A stretch of DNA of 59,503 nucleotides from Streptomyces novaecaesareae (GTDB lineage: Bacteria > Actinomycetota > Actinomycetes > Streptomycetales > Streptomycetaceae), in NCBI RefSeq assembly GCF_000716875.1, contig NZ_JNWQ01000060.1:1-59503 (forward strand), given 5' to 3'. How positions within the stretch are numbered: the first letter of the stretch is position 1; each line of letters starts with the position of its first letter. Below, piece by piece: positions 1 through 7,186 of the stretch. A program made the position numbers and the translations under genes. The notes under the pieces were generated by a model. It was not told where the DNA came from. It saw only the letters and a list, made by a program, of their open reading frames with translations, and ran no database searches.

Positions 1-64
1 AGCAGAAGACGGCATACGAGATTTCTGCCTGTCTCGTGGGCTCGGAGATGTGTATAAGAGACAG
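1..64 (+). other. Illumina P7 / Nextera i7 adapter (sequencing artefact)
   Basis: Bases 1-22 match the P7 flow-cell adapter (lacking its first two bases). Bases 23-30 (TTCTGCCT) match a Nextera i7 index as I remember the N703 sequence. Bases 31-45 and 46-64 are the Nextera read-2 adapter, ending in the Tn5 mosaic end AGATGTGTATAAGAGACAG. The window therefore begins at an untrimmed contig end, and genomic sequence starts at 65. Confidence 0.98.
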
Positions 65-146
65 GCTGGGTGGCGTAGTAGGGGGTGCCGTCCGGGGTGT
101 AGAGCACCTGGGCGGCGAACGGCTGCGGAGCGGCGGGGTGGTCCAC
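65..146 (-). CDS. N-terminal fragment of an unidentified AICE protein (cut by contig end)
   Basis: A leftward reading frame starts with GTG at 146, preceded by GGGAG six bases upstream, and stays open for 27 codons until it runs into the adapter at 64. The visible protein starts M-D-H-P-A-A-P-Q and contains a TPDGTPYYATQ segment; it is too short to assign. It lies downstream of the tra gene in the same direction, separated by the GGGTGTCAG repeat block. In related elements this position holds spread (Spd) or replication functions, but that is only context. No stop codon is visible. Confidence 0.45.
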
Positions 147-174
147 GTGCTTCTCCCGTCGGGGCGTGACGCGG

Positions 175-287
175 GGGTGTCAGGGCTGGGGTGTCAGGGG
201 GTGTCAGAGGCCGCTGTCAGGGCGTCTGACACCCCCGTCTGCCTAGGGGAATGGGTGTCAGCGGGTGTCAGGTGTCAGGGGTGTCAG
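175..287 (+). repeat. GGGTGTCAG repeat array, candidate clt transfer locus
   Basis: Six exact GGGTGTCAG copies start at 175, 189, 199, 253, 263 and 279. A shortened copy lies at 271-278, a degenerate one at 214-220, and one inverted copy (CTGACACCC) at 226-234. Several are spaced about 10 bp apart. The last copy overlaps the stop codon of the tra gene (284-286). In Streptomyces plasmids the TraB pump recognises short direct repeats (TRS) in a clt locus beside traB through its C-terminal winged helix, so the position and repeat size fit. The assignment to clt is inference. Confidence 0.7.
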
Positions 288-2332
288 ACCAGCGCCGGGG
301 AGGGGACGATCCGGTAGCGGCCCTTCTGTGCGGCGGGGACCAACCGGCCCTCGTCCACGAGGCGGCGGAACTCCCCGCTCACCCACGGGCGGGAGCGGCC
401 GAACTGCTCGGCCTGCGCCATGACGTCCTTGGGGCCGATCACCATCACGCCGTCCTGCTCGAAGGCGGCGACGATGGCGTCCATCGCGGCGCGGGCCTCC
501 TCGGGGGTGAAGTCCGGGGCGGTCGACTCCGGGCCGAAGGCGACGTCGGCTAGCGTCTGCGGGACCGGGGGAAGTTCGGCCTGCGGGTCCAGGCCCTCGT
601 CCTCCGGGTCCACCCGCCGCTCGGCGCCGCTGTCGTCGTCTCCGTCGCCGTCCGCGTTCGCGTACACGCTGTCCCCGTCCTCGTCGTCCCGGTCGTGGCG
701 TTCGGTGTAGGCCTTGCCGGCGGTGGCGGCGGCGGCCTTCGCGGTGACGGGGTCGACCTTGGCGCCGTTGCGCACCGACCACGCGGCCAACTGCTCCATG
801 ACGCGGGCGGCCTTGCCGGTGAAGCGGAGGGTGCGGCCGGGTGAGCTGTAGCGCTGCTCGGGAACGCCGGGGGTGACGAGGTAGCAGTAGCCGGGGCGGC
901 GGTTGGCCCATGCGCCCGGGTGGGCGCCGGCGTCCAGGACCGGGGCGGGCAGGGCCATGCCCTCGTCCCGGGCGTCCAGGCCGAAGACCAGGGCGGACGG
1001 GAGCGAGGCCCGGGTGCTGGTGCTGATCTGGTCGTGGCTGGGGCGCTGGAGGCTGATGACCAGGGCAGCGCCGGCGGCGCGGGCGAGCTGGGCGATCTCG
1101 GTGAAGCCCTCGTCGCCCATGAACCGGATGGTGGCGGCGGCCTCCTCGAACCAGCCGACCAGGAACGGCATGCCCTCGCAGCCGCAGGCACGGCCCTTCT
1201 GGCACGAGTGCGCCGGGTCGGTCTGCTGCTCGGCGGCAGCGGGCACCCACTGGCGGTAGCCGTGGGCGCCGAGCCAGCGGGTGCGAGCGGGGATGACGGC
1301 CTGGAAGGTGCTGACCATGGTCTCGGTGGCGGCACCGCCCTCGACAGCCCAGTCCAGGCCGTCCCGCAGCGGGCCGAAGTCCTGGAAGGCCTTGGGGTCG
1401 GACAGCCAGATGATGACGTCGCGGCGGCCCATGATCTCGGTGAGGACGTTGAGCGCGCCGTCGCCCTTGCCGGAGCCGGTCATGCCGAAGATGCCCAGGT
1501 GGGTGGCGTTGCGGCCGGTCTCCGGGTCGCCGGGCAGCCACAGCTGCAGCGGGGAGCCGTCGTCGTAGCGGCCGATGACCAGCGGCTCGGCGATCGACCC
1601 GCCGATGTTGGTCGGCATCTCCCACTCGACCACTTCCGCGAGCATGTCCCGGGGCACCACGACCAGGTCGCCGCGGCGGGCGGAGTCGGGGTCGGGCAGG
1701 TAGCGGACGGCGGTGGGGGCGACGTCGAGGGCGGAGGCGATGTTCGGCAGCGCCCGGGTGACGTCGTCGTTGGTCATCTCCCCCGCCGGAAGGACCAGTT
1801 CGGAGGTGACCCGGTTCGGCTCCACCTCGCTCTTCCTGATCTTGGCTCCGGCGAGCTTGACCTTCTCCAGCAGGGAGGCGTCCGCGTTGTCGGCTTGGAC
1901 GGCGTCGGGGTTGCGGCGCATCACCTGGCGCACGTTCCACGACAGGGCGAGGACGCTCCCGCCGAGCCACCACGTGCCGAAGGTGAAGCTGTTCCAGCCG
2001 GCGAGCGCGGTCGCGGTGAACCAGCTGCTCGCGGCGGCGACGGTCACTGCCGAGTGCAGGCGGCGCTGGACGCCGGTGGTCTTGCCCGCCCACGCGGTCG
2101 CGGCGGTGAGGCCGACCGACCCGAGGGTCAGACCGACCGCGTACCCGGGGGAGCCGTGGGCCGGCACCCACGCCAGGGTCCCGGCGACGCCGGTCGCACC
2201 GGCGGTGATCCACGGCGGCGTGTAGGGCTTGGCCCGGTGGGCCAGCCACGCGGCGATGCCCTTGCCGGTGCTGGAGCCCTCCAGGTTCTCCCGGTGCTGA
2301 ACCTCCGGGTCGGTGCTGTCCTTCTTCGGCAC
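284..2332 (-). CDS. TraB/TraSA-like FtsK/SpoIIIE-family DNA translocase for conjugal transfer
   Basis: This 682-residue protein is the probable double-stranded DNA pump of the element, acting as a hexameric membrane ATPase in mycelial conjugation. Hydrophobic segments lie in the first about 150 residues. A Walker A motif GMTGSGKGD has its lysine at residue 289. A WLSDPK segment follows, and a hydrophobic strand ending in FEE (FLVGWFEEAA) is probably the Walker B. The C-terminal about 70 residues after an acidic linker look like a winged helix comparable to FtsK gamma. An overlapping frame (258-2249) is a shadow. The gene is the last but one visible in a leftward operon, and repeats that may be its DNA target overlap its stop codon. 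Identity to the TraB/TraSA group is confident; the exact orthologue is not known. Confidence 0.9.
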   Translation of the reverse strand: MPKKDSTDPEVQHRENLEGSSTGKGIAAWLAHRAKPYTPPWITAGATGVAGTLAWVPAHGSPGYAVGLTLGSVGLTAATAWAGKTTGVQRRLHSAVTVAAASSWFTATALAGWNSFTFGTWWLGGSVLALSWNVRQVMRRNPDAVQADNADASLLEKVKLAGAKIRKSEVEPNRVTSELVLPAGEMTNDDVTRALPNIASALDVAPTAVRYLPDPDSARRGDLVVVPRDMLAEVVEWEMPTNIGGSIAEPLVIGRYDDGSPLQLWLPGDPETGRNATHLGIFGMTGSGKGDGALNVLTEIMGRRDVIIWLSDPKAFQDFGPLRDGLDWAVEGGAATETMVSTFQAVIPARTRWLGAHGYRQWVPAAAEQQTDPAHSCQKGRACGCEGMPFLVGWFEEAAATIRFMGDEGFTEIAQLARAAGAALVISLQRPSHDQISTSTRASLPSALVFGLDARDEGMALPAPVLDAGAHPGAWANRRPGYCYLVTPGVPEQRYSSPGRTLRFTGKAARVMEQLAAWSVRNGAKVDPVTAKAAAATAGKAYTERHDRDDEDGDSVYANADGDGDDDSGAERRVDPEDEGLDPQAELPPVPQTLADVAFGPESTAPDFTPEEARAAMDAIVAAFEQDGVMVIGPKDVMAQAEQFGRSRPWVSGEFRRLVDEGRLVPAAQKGRYRIVPSPALV

Positions 2333-2345
2333 GGTGGTGCTCCTC

Positions 2346-2882
2346 TCAGAACTGGAACGGGCGGTGCTGCTGCGGCACCGGGCGGGGGGTCATGACGTCG
2401 GCGTACTCGCGCTGGAAGGCGGCCCACGCGGCGGCGGCGTCCTTCGCCGCGTCGGTGAGGGCGTCGGCGGCCTTGGAGAGCTTCTTGGCCACCGCGCGGG
2501 CCCGCATCTTCTTCTGGAACGCGTGGTCGCCCGGGGCGCCCGGTGCCTGCTCCAGCGCGGCCTTGAGGATCTCGGCCGCCACCTCCACCTCGATCGCGGA
2601 GTAGGCGCCGAACGCGCGCAGGGCCTCGCAGTAGGAGCGGACGTCGGCGGCGGAGTAGAACGCGGGCTCCGGCAGGGCCAGGGGCGAGGTGCGGTCCACG
2701 CCGGTGCCGGGGTTCGCGGCGGCGCCCATCTGCGGGGCACCGGGGGCGCCGGCGGTGGTGTTCTTGTTGACGTTGATGCTGATCCCGGGGGCGAACGTCG
2801 CCCCGGAGCCGAACCCGTTGCGGGTGCTGCTGCTGTTGGTGGTGCTGCTCGCGCCGTTGCCCGGCGTGGCGTTCACGGTCAT
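2346..2882 (-). CDS. Tra-associated conserved protein of unknown function
   Basis: The 178-residue product has a low-complexity, Ser/Asn/Gly-rich N-terminal half (residues 1-65). Its C-terminal half is helical and Ala/Lys-rich, beginning around FYSAADVRSYCEALRAF. There is no signal peptide or membrane segment. The ATG at 2882 has GGAGG seven bases upstream. It sits 13 bp upstream of the tra gene in the same operon, a position often occupied by small helper proteins in AICEs. I do not recognise a named domain, so no function is proposed beyond association with transfer. Confidence 0.7.
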   Translation of the reverse strand: MTVNATPGNGASSTTNSSSTRNGFGSGATFAPGISINVNKNTTAGAPGAPQMGAAANPGTGVDRTSPLALPEPAFYSAADVRSYCEALRAFGAYSAIEVEVAAEILKAALEQAPGAPGDHAFQKKMRARAVAKKLSKAADALTDAAKDAAAAWAAFQREYADVMTPRPVPQQHRPFQF

Positions 2883-2906
2883 CGCAGGCCTCCTGGTGGG
2901 CCGGGG

Positions 2907-2957
2907 CTGTCCCGACTCCCCGCCCCCGCCCGACCACGAAGGGCCGGGCGGGGACAG
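2907..2957 (-). terminator. Intergenic hairpin within the transfer operon
   Basis: The gap between two operon genes holds CCCCGCCCG (2924-2932) and its complement (2945-2953), with outer arms CTGTCCC/GGGACAG (2907-2913, 2951-2957). There is no T tract, so it may be an attenuator or an mRNA-processing hairpin that lowers tra expression relative to upstream genes. Confidence 0.4.
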
Positions 2958-2972
2958 GCAATCGGCCAGCGG

Positions 2973-3401
2973 TCAGGCCGAGGCGACCAGGGCGGCGCAG
3001 GTCTCGGCGGCGTGGTGCCAGGCCTGGTCGAGCGCGTAGGCGCCGTTCATGCCGTGGTCCGTCAGCCGCACGAACGCCCCCTTGCCGGTGGCGTCCGCCA
3101 GACGCCGCAACGGCTCGCGACGGTCGGCGACGTAGTGGGTGACCGCGCTGAGCGCCAGCGCGGCAGCCACCCGGCCCGGCCGCAGACGCAGGCCCAGCGG
3201 ATGGGCGCCACCGACCAGGGCGGCGCCCTGGAACGCGACGTACGTGGCGACGTGCGCGGCGCAGGCCCGGCGGCCGGCCGTCCCGGGCCCGCCCTTGGTG
3301 GCGGCCTGGTGGTCGCTCTGGATCCAGTGGTCCGCAACGTCCGCCGCCGACCGAAGCAGGGCGTAGGCGGCCGCGAAGCGGGCCGCTCGGATGCTGGTCA
3401 T
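2973..3401 (-). CDS. DUF3307-like small protein of AICE operon
   Basis: The 142-residue protein carries several conserved-looking His/Asp clusters: ADHWIQSDHQA near residue 22, VTHYVADRRE near residue 90 and DHGMNGAYALDQAWHH near the C-terminus. The spacing resembles DUF3307, a plasmid- and AICE-associated family sometimes annotated as a transcriptional regulator. Hydrophobic stretches around residues 50-85 suggest partial membrane association. The ATG at 3401 has GGAGG seven to eight bases upstream. It is transcribed leftward, 16 bp downstream of the RapZ-C-like gene. Family assignment is by recalled pattern only. Confidence 0.6.
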   Translation of the reverse strand: MTSIRAARFAAAYALLRSAADVADHWIQSDHQAATKGGPGTAGRRACAAHVATYVAFQGAALVGGAHPLGLRLRPGRVAAALALSAVTHYVADRREPLRRLADATGKGAFVRLTDHGMNGAYALDQAWHHAAETCAALVASA

Positions 3402-3417
3402 GGAAGGTGCCTCCAGG

Positions 3418-3804
3418 TCAGCGGTCGACGACCGGCTTGGTCAGGTCGCGGTGGGTGAGGCGGACGCGGGTGCCGGTCTTGGACAGGCGGGTGGCGAGGG
3501 CCATGGCGACGGTGGCGGCGCGGTGCCGGCCGCCCGCGCAGCCGACCGCGATGGTCAGCGGCGCCTCGGACGGACCGGCGTCGAACGAGTCCGCCAGCAG
3601 CGCGGCGCTCGTGATCAGCTCCCGGATGCCCGGGGTGCCGAGCACCGCCCGGCGCACCGGCAGGTCGTGCGCGCTCTGGTGGCGCAAGGCGGGGTCGACG
3701 TGCGGGTCGCGGAAGTGACGGCGCAGGTCGAGGGTCAGGTGCGCCTCGGGCGGGGCGCCGTGCAGGTAGCCGAAGCTGACCACCCGGATTTCGGTCACGG
3801 ACAT
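3418..3804 (-). CDS. RapZ C-terminal-domain-like protein
   Basis: The 128-residue protein contains GCAGGRHRAATVA at residues 88-100, matching the GC-x-GG-x-HR-S/A signature of the C-terminal domain of RapZ/YvcJ. An N-terminal part (VVSFGYLHGAPPEA, LDLRRHFRDPH) is also typical of that domain. The ATP-binding N-terminal half of full RapZ is absent, so this is a stand-alone domain. Such short versions are frequent in streptomycete AICEs; their function is unknown. The start is supported by AAGGAGG seven bases upstream of ATG. Confidence 0.75.
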   Translation of the reverse strand: MSVTEIRVVSFGYLHGAPPEAHLTLDLRRHFRDPHVDPALRHQSAHDLPVRRAVLGTPGIRELITSAALLADSFDAGPSEAPLTIAVGCAGGRHRAATVAMALATRLSKTGTRVRLTHRDLTKPVVDR

Positions 3805-3852
3805 GACAGGAGCCTCCTTGCTGAGGATCAGCGGAGCAGGTCAAGGGTGAGT

Positions 3853-4227
3853 TCAGGCCGCGAGGGCAGTGCCGTCCGCGCAGGTCAGGCAGGTGCCGAG
3901 GTGTGCGGGGAGCACGTAGCCGGCGTCCTGCCCGCAGGCGGGGCAGGTGCGGCGCGCCCGGTTGGCCTTGGCGAGGGCGGCGGCCTTCGCGGGGGTCATC
4001 GGGCGGACGGGCTTGGCCAGGGCCAGCCGGTAGAGGTAGGCGGGGCGGGTGCCGCCGAAGCGGGAGCGCCACATGACCTGCGCGGCAACGTCCTGCCCGC
4101 CGGGGCGCAGGCCCTTGGCGCGGAGCTGCCGGCGGGTGCAGTAGCCCGCCGGGGCCATGCGCCACGGGTAGGTCGGCGTTCCGCCGTGGCGGGCGCCCTC
4201 GGGGTCCCAGTGCCGGGGGCGGCTCAT
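3853..4227 (-). CDS. RRQRL-motif zinc-binding protein
   Basis: The 124-residue protein contains TRRQLRAKGLRPGG (residues 31-44), as in the RRQRL-motif family of AICE proteins. A C-terminal zinc knuckle has Cys95, Cys98, Cys113 and Cys116 (C-x2-C-x14-C-x2-C). Its ATG at 4227 overlaps the stop codon of the upstream gene as ATGA, indicating translational coupling. A longer frame from 5271 is a shadow of the upstream gene. The role is unknown; a structural zinc site and possible nucleic-acid binding are inferences. Confidence 0.75.
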   Translation of the reverse strand: MSRPRHWDPEGARHGGTPTYPWRMAPAGYCTRRQLRAKGLRPGGQDVAAQVMWRSRFGGTRPAYLYRLALAKPVRPMTPAKAAALAKANRARRTCPACGQDAGYVLPAHLGTCLTCADGTALAA

Positions 4228-5264
4228 GCGGCCACCGCCCCGGTGCCGTCGTCCTGCTGCTCGCCGAGCCGCTTGTAGACGACGCTGACATAGGCCGGGG
4301 AACGGGTCGAGCGGCGGGCAGCCTCGCGCTGGGAGACGCGGTCGCGCCAACACTCCTCGATCACGCGGGCAGCCTCGGCCCCGTCCAGCCGGACGGGATC
4401 CTGCGGATCGGTGTTCACCTCGTCGGCGGGGGCGTTCACCTCGTGCTCGACGGTGAACGGCTCGGGCTCCGGGGTGTTCACCGGGTCCGTCCCGGCCGGG
4501 TAGACCGGGCCGTCGATCACGTCGTCGCCCGGGTTCGGGGCCGACTCGACCAACACCCCGGGGATGTCGGCCGGGGTGGGGTGAACGGGGGTGAGCGCCG
4601 GGTGAACAGGCTCGGTGTTCACCGCGTCCACCGGACCCGCCGGAAGCGCTTCCCGGGCGTCCGGGACGGCCCCGGCCGGCAGGGTCGCGGCGGGCGGCGG
4701 GGCGGGGCTGAACGGGGCCGTCGGGAAGGTGAACAGCGGCACGTTCACCACCTGCCGGGCGGCCTGAGGGATCCTCGCCGGGCGGGTGCGGAGCGGCGGC
4801 TGGGACCGGCGCGCGAGGCGGGCCAGGGACCGGCGGTAGGCCGGCCCGGCCTCCGCGACGAGCAGCAGCAGCAGCGGCGGGATCAGGTGGATCACCACGC
4901 CGACCAGGTCTTTCGCCAGCGCGGCCGCACCGATGTTGAGCCACACCGTGGCCAGCCCGGTGACCCACCGGAAGACCGCCGGCCACCGCCCGGGCTTCAC
5001 ACCGAAGCGGGACAGGGTGCTGTCCGCCTGAAGGCTCAGAATGAAGCACCCGTCGCCCGCGACCGCCATCACGGGACCGGTGCCGTAGCCGGGTGAATGG
5101 GCGTCGATGAACGGTGCGGCGGTGGACATGCTCACCGCGACCACCGCCCCCGTCAGCACCCACGTGCCGGCGCTGATCACCCGGGACGTACGGAGGATCT
5201 GGGCGTCGGTGGGCACCTCGGTGAGCGCCGGGTGAACACCCCCGCCCGTGCGGTGAACGGTCAC
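4224..5264 (-). CDS. DUF2637/SpdB2-like membrane protein with C-terminal HTH
   Basis: The 346-residue protein starts with GTG at 5264, which overlaps the WhiB stop as GTGA; the longer upstream frame is shadow. Four hydrophobic segments lie between about residues 30 and 140, in the pattern of DUF2637/plasmid-spread (Spd) proteins. A Pro/Val-rich linker follows (residues 150-290), then a C-terminal helix-turn-helix-like part (AARVIEECWRDRVSQREAAR to VVYKRLGEQ). Spd proteins help spread the element through the recipient mycelium. The stop overlaps the ATG of the next gene. The family assignment is good; the mechanism is unproven. Confidence 0.75.
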   Translation of the reverse strand: MTVHRTGGGVHPALTEVPTDAQILRTSRVISAGTWVLTGAVVAVSMSTAAPFIDAHSPGYGTGPVMAVAGDGCFILSLQADSTLSRFGVKPGRWPAVFRWVTGLATVWLNIGAAALAKDLVGVVIHLIPPLLLLLVAEAGPAYRRSLARLARRSQPPLRTRPARIPQAARQVVNVPLFTFPTAPFSPAPPPAATLPAGAVPDAREALPAGPVDAVNTEPVHPALTPVHPTPADIPGVLVESAPNPGDDVIDGPVYPAGTDPVNTPEPEPFTVEHEVNAPADEVNTDPQDPVRLDGAEAARVIEECWRDRVSQREAARRSTRSPAYVSVVYKRLGEQQDDGTGAVAA

Positions 5265-5635
5265 CCGGCACCCCCGGCGTTCACCCGGGCCCGGGAGCGG
5301 GCCGCCCGCCGCAGCGCGCTGTTGCGCTCGCGCTCGTTCAGGCCGCCGAAGATGCCGTGCGGCTCGCGTCGCTCCATCGCGTCGCTGAGGCACATCGCCT
5401 TCACCGGGCAGCCCGCGCAGATCATCTTGGCGCGGCGCTCGGCCCACTCGGCGGTCTCGGGCCCCATCTCCTCGGGGTCCGGGTAGAACAGGTTGGTGTC
5501 GCTGTCGGCGCAGGCGGCGCCGCGCAGGTCGCTGTCCGGGTTCGGGCGGTACTCGGCGAGCACGGTGGCCGCCGGACGGGCGACCAGGTGCGGGGTCCGG
5601 GTCGCACCGCTGATGATCGTGCGGAGCTGGGTCAT
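5261..5635 (-). CDS. WhiB-like (Wbl) iron-sulfur regulator of the element
   Basis: The 124-residue protein has the four Wbl cysteines, Cys42, Cys73, Cys76 and Cys82 (C-x30-C-x2-C-x5-C), followed by the GIFGG turn at residues 94-98 and a basic C-terminus (RRAARSRA) for DNA contact. It should bind a [4Fe-4S] cluster and act on transcription with the main sigma factor, as known for the family. The ATG at 5635 overlaps the stop of the preceding gene (ATGA). Mobile elements and actinophages often carry their own Wbl. A longer start at 5740 is unlikely because the overlap is conserved in style with its neighbours. Confidence 0.9.
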   Translation of the reverse strand: MTQLRTIISGATRTPHLVARPAATVLAEYRPNPDSDLRGAACADSDTNLFYPDPEEMGPETAEWAERRAKMICAGCPVKAMCLSDAMERREPHGIFGGLNERERNSALRRAARSRARVNAGGAG

Positions 5636-5883
5636 CACGCCGCCGCCTTCCAGGCCCGCGCCCGGGACCGCTCGGCGGTGTGCATCAGCGCGGAACCGAA
5701 GGCGGCCGCCGGGCCGTCCAGGTCCCGCAGGATGTCCCACGCGGCGTCGAGCCGGACCCGCCGCTCCTCGGCGGTCTCGTCCTCGCTGCCGGCGAACAAC
5801 TCGACGTCGATCCCGATGCCGAGCGCCAGCTCCGCGAACTCACGGGGCGTCAAGGCCTCCTGGCCTCCGACGTACAGTTTCAT
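5635..5883 (-). CDS. Small AICE protein of unknown function, first gene of transfer operon
   Basis: The 82-residue acidic protein (MKLYVGGQEALTPREFAEL at the start) has no recognised domain or membrane segment. It is the first coding region of the leftward operon. GAGGTG lies six to seven bases before ATG 5883, and its TGA overlaps the ATG of the WhiB-like gene. A long leader of about 370 nt precedes it. Possibly a regulatory or adaptor protein; no function can be read from the sequence. Confidence 0.7.
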   Translation of the reverse strand: MKLYVGGQEALTPREFAELALGIGIDVELFAGSEDETAEERRVRLDAAWDILRDLDGPAAAFGSALMHTAERSRARAWKAAA

Positions 5884-6253
5884 GGGGTCACCTCGTCAGA
5901 TGGTGGGTGAGCCCGCAGGGTCGCCGCGCGCCCGGCCAAGGAATGCGCGGCGGCCCGATTTGCGGGCCGAGTGAGGCAGCCGCCAGCGCGGGATGCGCGG
6001 CGTGCTGCACGTGGACGGGGAGGGAATCGCACCCTCACCCCCGCAGGGGCCCACTAAGGGCCGTCCGCCTGGTCTGCCACCGCCTCTCCCCAGACACCTC
6101 CCTTCGCGGGGTTCTCGGCGGGACCTATGGAGTTGTGAAGGAACCAGCGCTGCCTTCGGGGGGCTGTCACCCCACCCCTCCGGGCGCGTTTTTGCAGGTC
6201 AGAGCAGCCCAAAGAAAGCCCTCCGCGTCGCTTCCGTTTCTCTCGGTTGCGAC
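5884..6253 (-). promoter_or_regulatory. Long structured 5' leader of the transfer operon
   Basis: If transcription starts about 7 bp after the -10 at 6260-6265, the first gene is preceded by about 370 nt of untranslated RNA. The leader contains a compact four-helix structure (6013-6066), a hairpin CGGCCCG/CGGGCCG at 5951-5969, and a direct repeat ATGCGCGGCG at 5943 and 5993. I see no convincing ORF. The stretch could instead hold a single-strand (sti/sso-like) origin. Confidence 0.5.
6013..6066 (-). other. Compact cloverleaf-like RNA/DNA structure
   Basis: Read leftward, GGACGG (6066-6061) pairs with CCGTCC (6018-6013). Inside, three hairpins follow one another: CCC-UUAGU-GGG, CCCC-UGC-GGGG and GAGGG-UGCGAUU-CCCUC. 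The last has exactly the 5-bp stem and 7-nt loop of a tRNA T-arm. At 54 nt it is too short for a tRNA. It may be a leader element or a replication-related structure. Confidence 0.45.
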
Positions 6254-6259
6254 ACTCAC

Positions 6260-6288
6260 AACTTAGAGAACCTGCTTAGGCAGGTCAA
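6260..6288 (-). promoter_or_regulatory. Promoter of the transfer operon with embedded operator
   Basis: Leftward -35 TTGACC (6288-6283), 17-bp spacer, -10 TAAGTT (6265-6260). The palindrome ACCTGCTTAGGCAGGT (6270-6285) fills the spacer and overlaps the -35, so a bound repressor would block RNA polymerase. The adjacent divergent GntR gene is the obvious source of that repressor, as KorSA is for pra in pSAM2. Confidence 0.75.
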
Positions 6289-6317
6289 GAGGGTTGGGTT
6301 TCTCGCGTCTGTTGGGC

Positions 6318-6331
6318 ACCTGCCTTAGCAT
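6318..6331 (+). promoter_or_regulatory. Leaderless -10 and half operator of the GntR gene
   Basis: TAGCAT at 6326-6331 is a -10 element whose expected start point is the A of the ATG at 6338, predicting a leaderless mRNA. ACCTGCCTTAGCA (6318-6330) repeats the left half of the operator at 6270 and overlaps this -10, which suggests autoregulation. Confidence 0.5.
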
Positions 6332-6337
6332 TGGCGC

Positions 6338-7186
6338 ATGGCCCTAGACCCGGATGACTCGCGCCCCCCGTATCAGCAGGTCAGCAGCTCTCTGCGGGCC
6401 TCGATCCTCACCAAGAAGCCGGGCTTCGAGACCGGCGACAAACTTCCTTCCGGCCCCGAGCTGGCGAAGCACTTCGGCGTGGCGCGTGGCACCGTCGACA
6501 AGGCGCTTGACCTACTCCGGACCGAAGGCCTGATCGTGACCCGCCAGGGAAGCGGCTCGTTCGTCCGCGAGCGCACCTCTCGGCCGGTCGGCCTCCGGCC
6601 CCACCTCGAAGCGGCCTTCGAGCAGCCGCAGGTCACTCTGGACTTCGCCGGGTTCTCCAGCGAGACGCTGCACAACGCACTGCAGGAACCACTGGACAAG
6701 GTCCGCTCCGGCCGGCTGACCCCGGAGTCCATCACCGTGCGCCTGCTGCTGCCGGACACCACGGAGCCCATGGCCGTCCCTGTACTGGTCGACGGGCTCA
6801 AGGACGATGTGGCCCTTCGAGAGCGGGCCCGGAACATCGCCCTGACCAACGCCGGCGGCATCGCCCACTCGGTCGAGGTGCTGGCAGAGCTGGGACTGGT
6901 CCAGTCGGCGAACGTCCAGGTGAAGGTGCACCGGGCGTCCAGCCTGTTCAAGCTCTACATCCTGAACCGGTCGGAAGCCTTCTTCGGCTTCTATCCGCTC
7001 CGTGAGCGGACCATCGCGGTGGACGGCACTGACCGCACGTTCTACGACGTGACGGGCAAGGACACCACCCTGTTCCATCACGCCGCCGGGCCGGATGACG
7101 CGTCGCTCGGTTCGCAGTACGTCCAGCAGGCCCAGATGTGGTTCGACAGCGTGTGGAGCACGATCGCCTACGAGCGGCAGCCATGA
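6338..7186 (+). CDS. GntR-family repressor (KorSA-like) of the element
   Basis: The 282-residue regulator has an N-terminal winged helix (residues about 9-75, including GDKLPSGPELAKHFGVARGTV and VTRQGSGSFV) typical of GntR. The C-terminal part (residues 85-280) is not a clear UTRA domain; it ends in GSQYVQQAQMWFDSVWSTIA, seen in many streptomycete AICE regulators. It is divergent from the transfer operon and next to a palindrome in that operon's promoter, which points to a KorSA-like role of keeping transfer silent. The mRNA is probably leaderless. It overlaps the next gene by ATGA. Confidence 0.85.
   Translation: MALDPDDSRPPYQQVSSSLRASILTKKPGFETGDKLPSGPELAKHFGVARGTVDKALDLLRTEGLIVTRQGSGSFVRERTSRPVGLRPHLEAAFEQPQVTLDFAGFSSETLHNALQEPLDKVRSGRLTPESITVRLLLPDTTEPMAVPVLVDGLKDDVALRERARNIALTNAGGIAHSVEVLAELGLVQSANVQVKVHRASSLFKLYILNRSEAFFGFYPLRERTIAVDGTDRTFYDVTGKDTTLFHHAAGPDDASLGSQYVQQAQMWFDSVWSTIAYERQP

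Noticed and set aside
36..317. ORF starting inside the adapter
   Set aside because: It begins in sequencing adapter, ignores the repeat block and has no protein-like features.
258..2249. Long leftward ORF (663 aa) overlapping the tra gene
   Set aside because: It is the out-of-phase shadow of the FtsK-like protein; Arg/Pro-rich composition and no domains.
6013..6066. Complete tRNA gene on the minus strand
   Set aside because: The T-arm-like hairpin is convincing, but only 54 nt are enclosed and there is no D-arm or anticodon arm of normal size.
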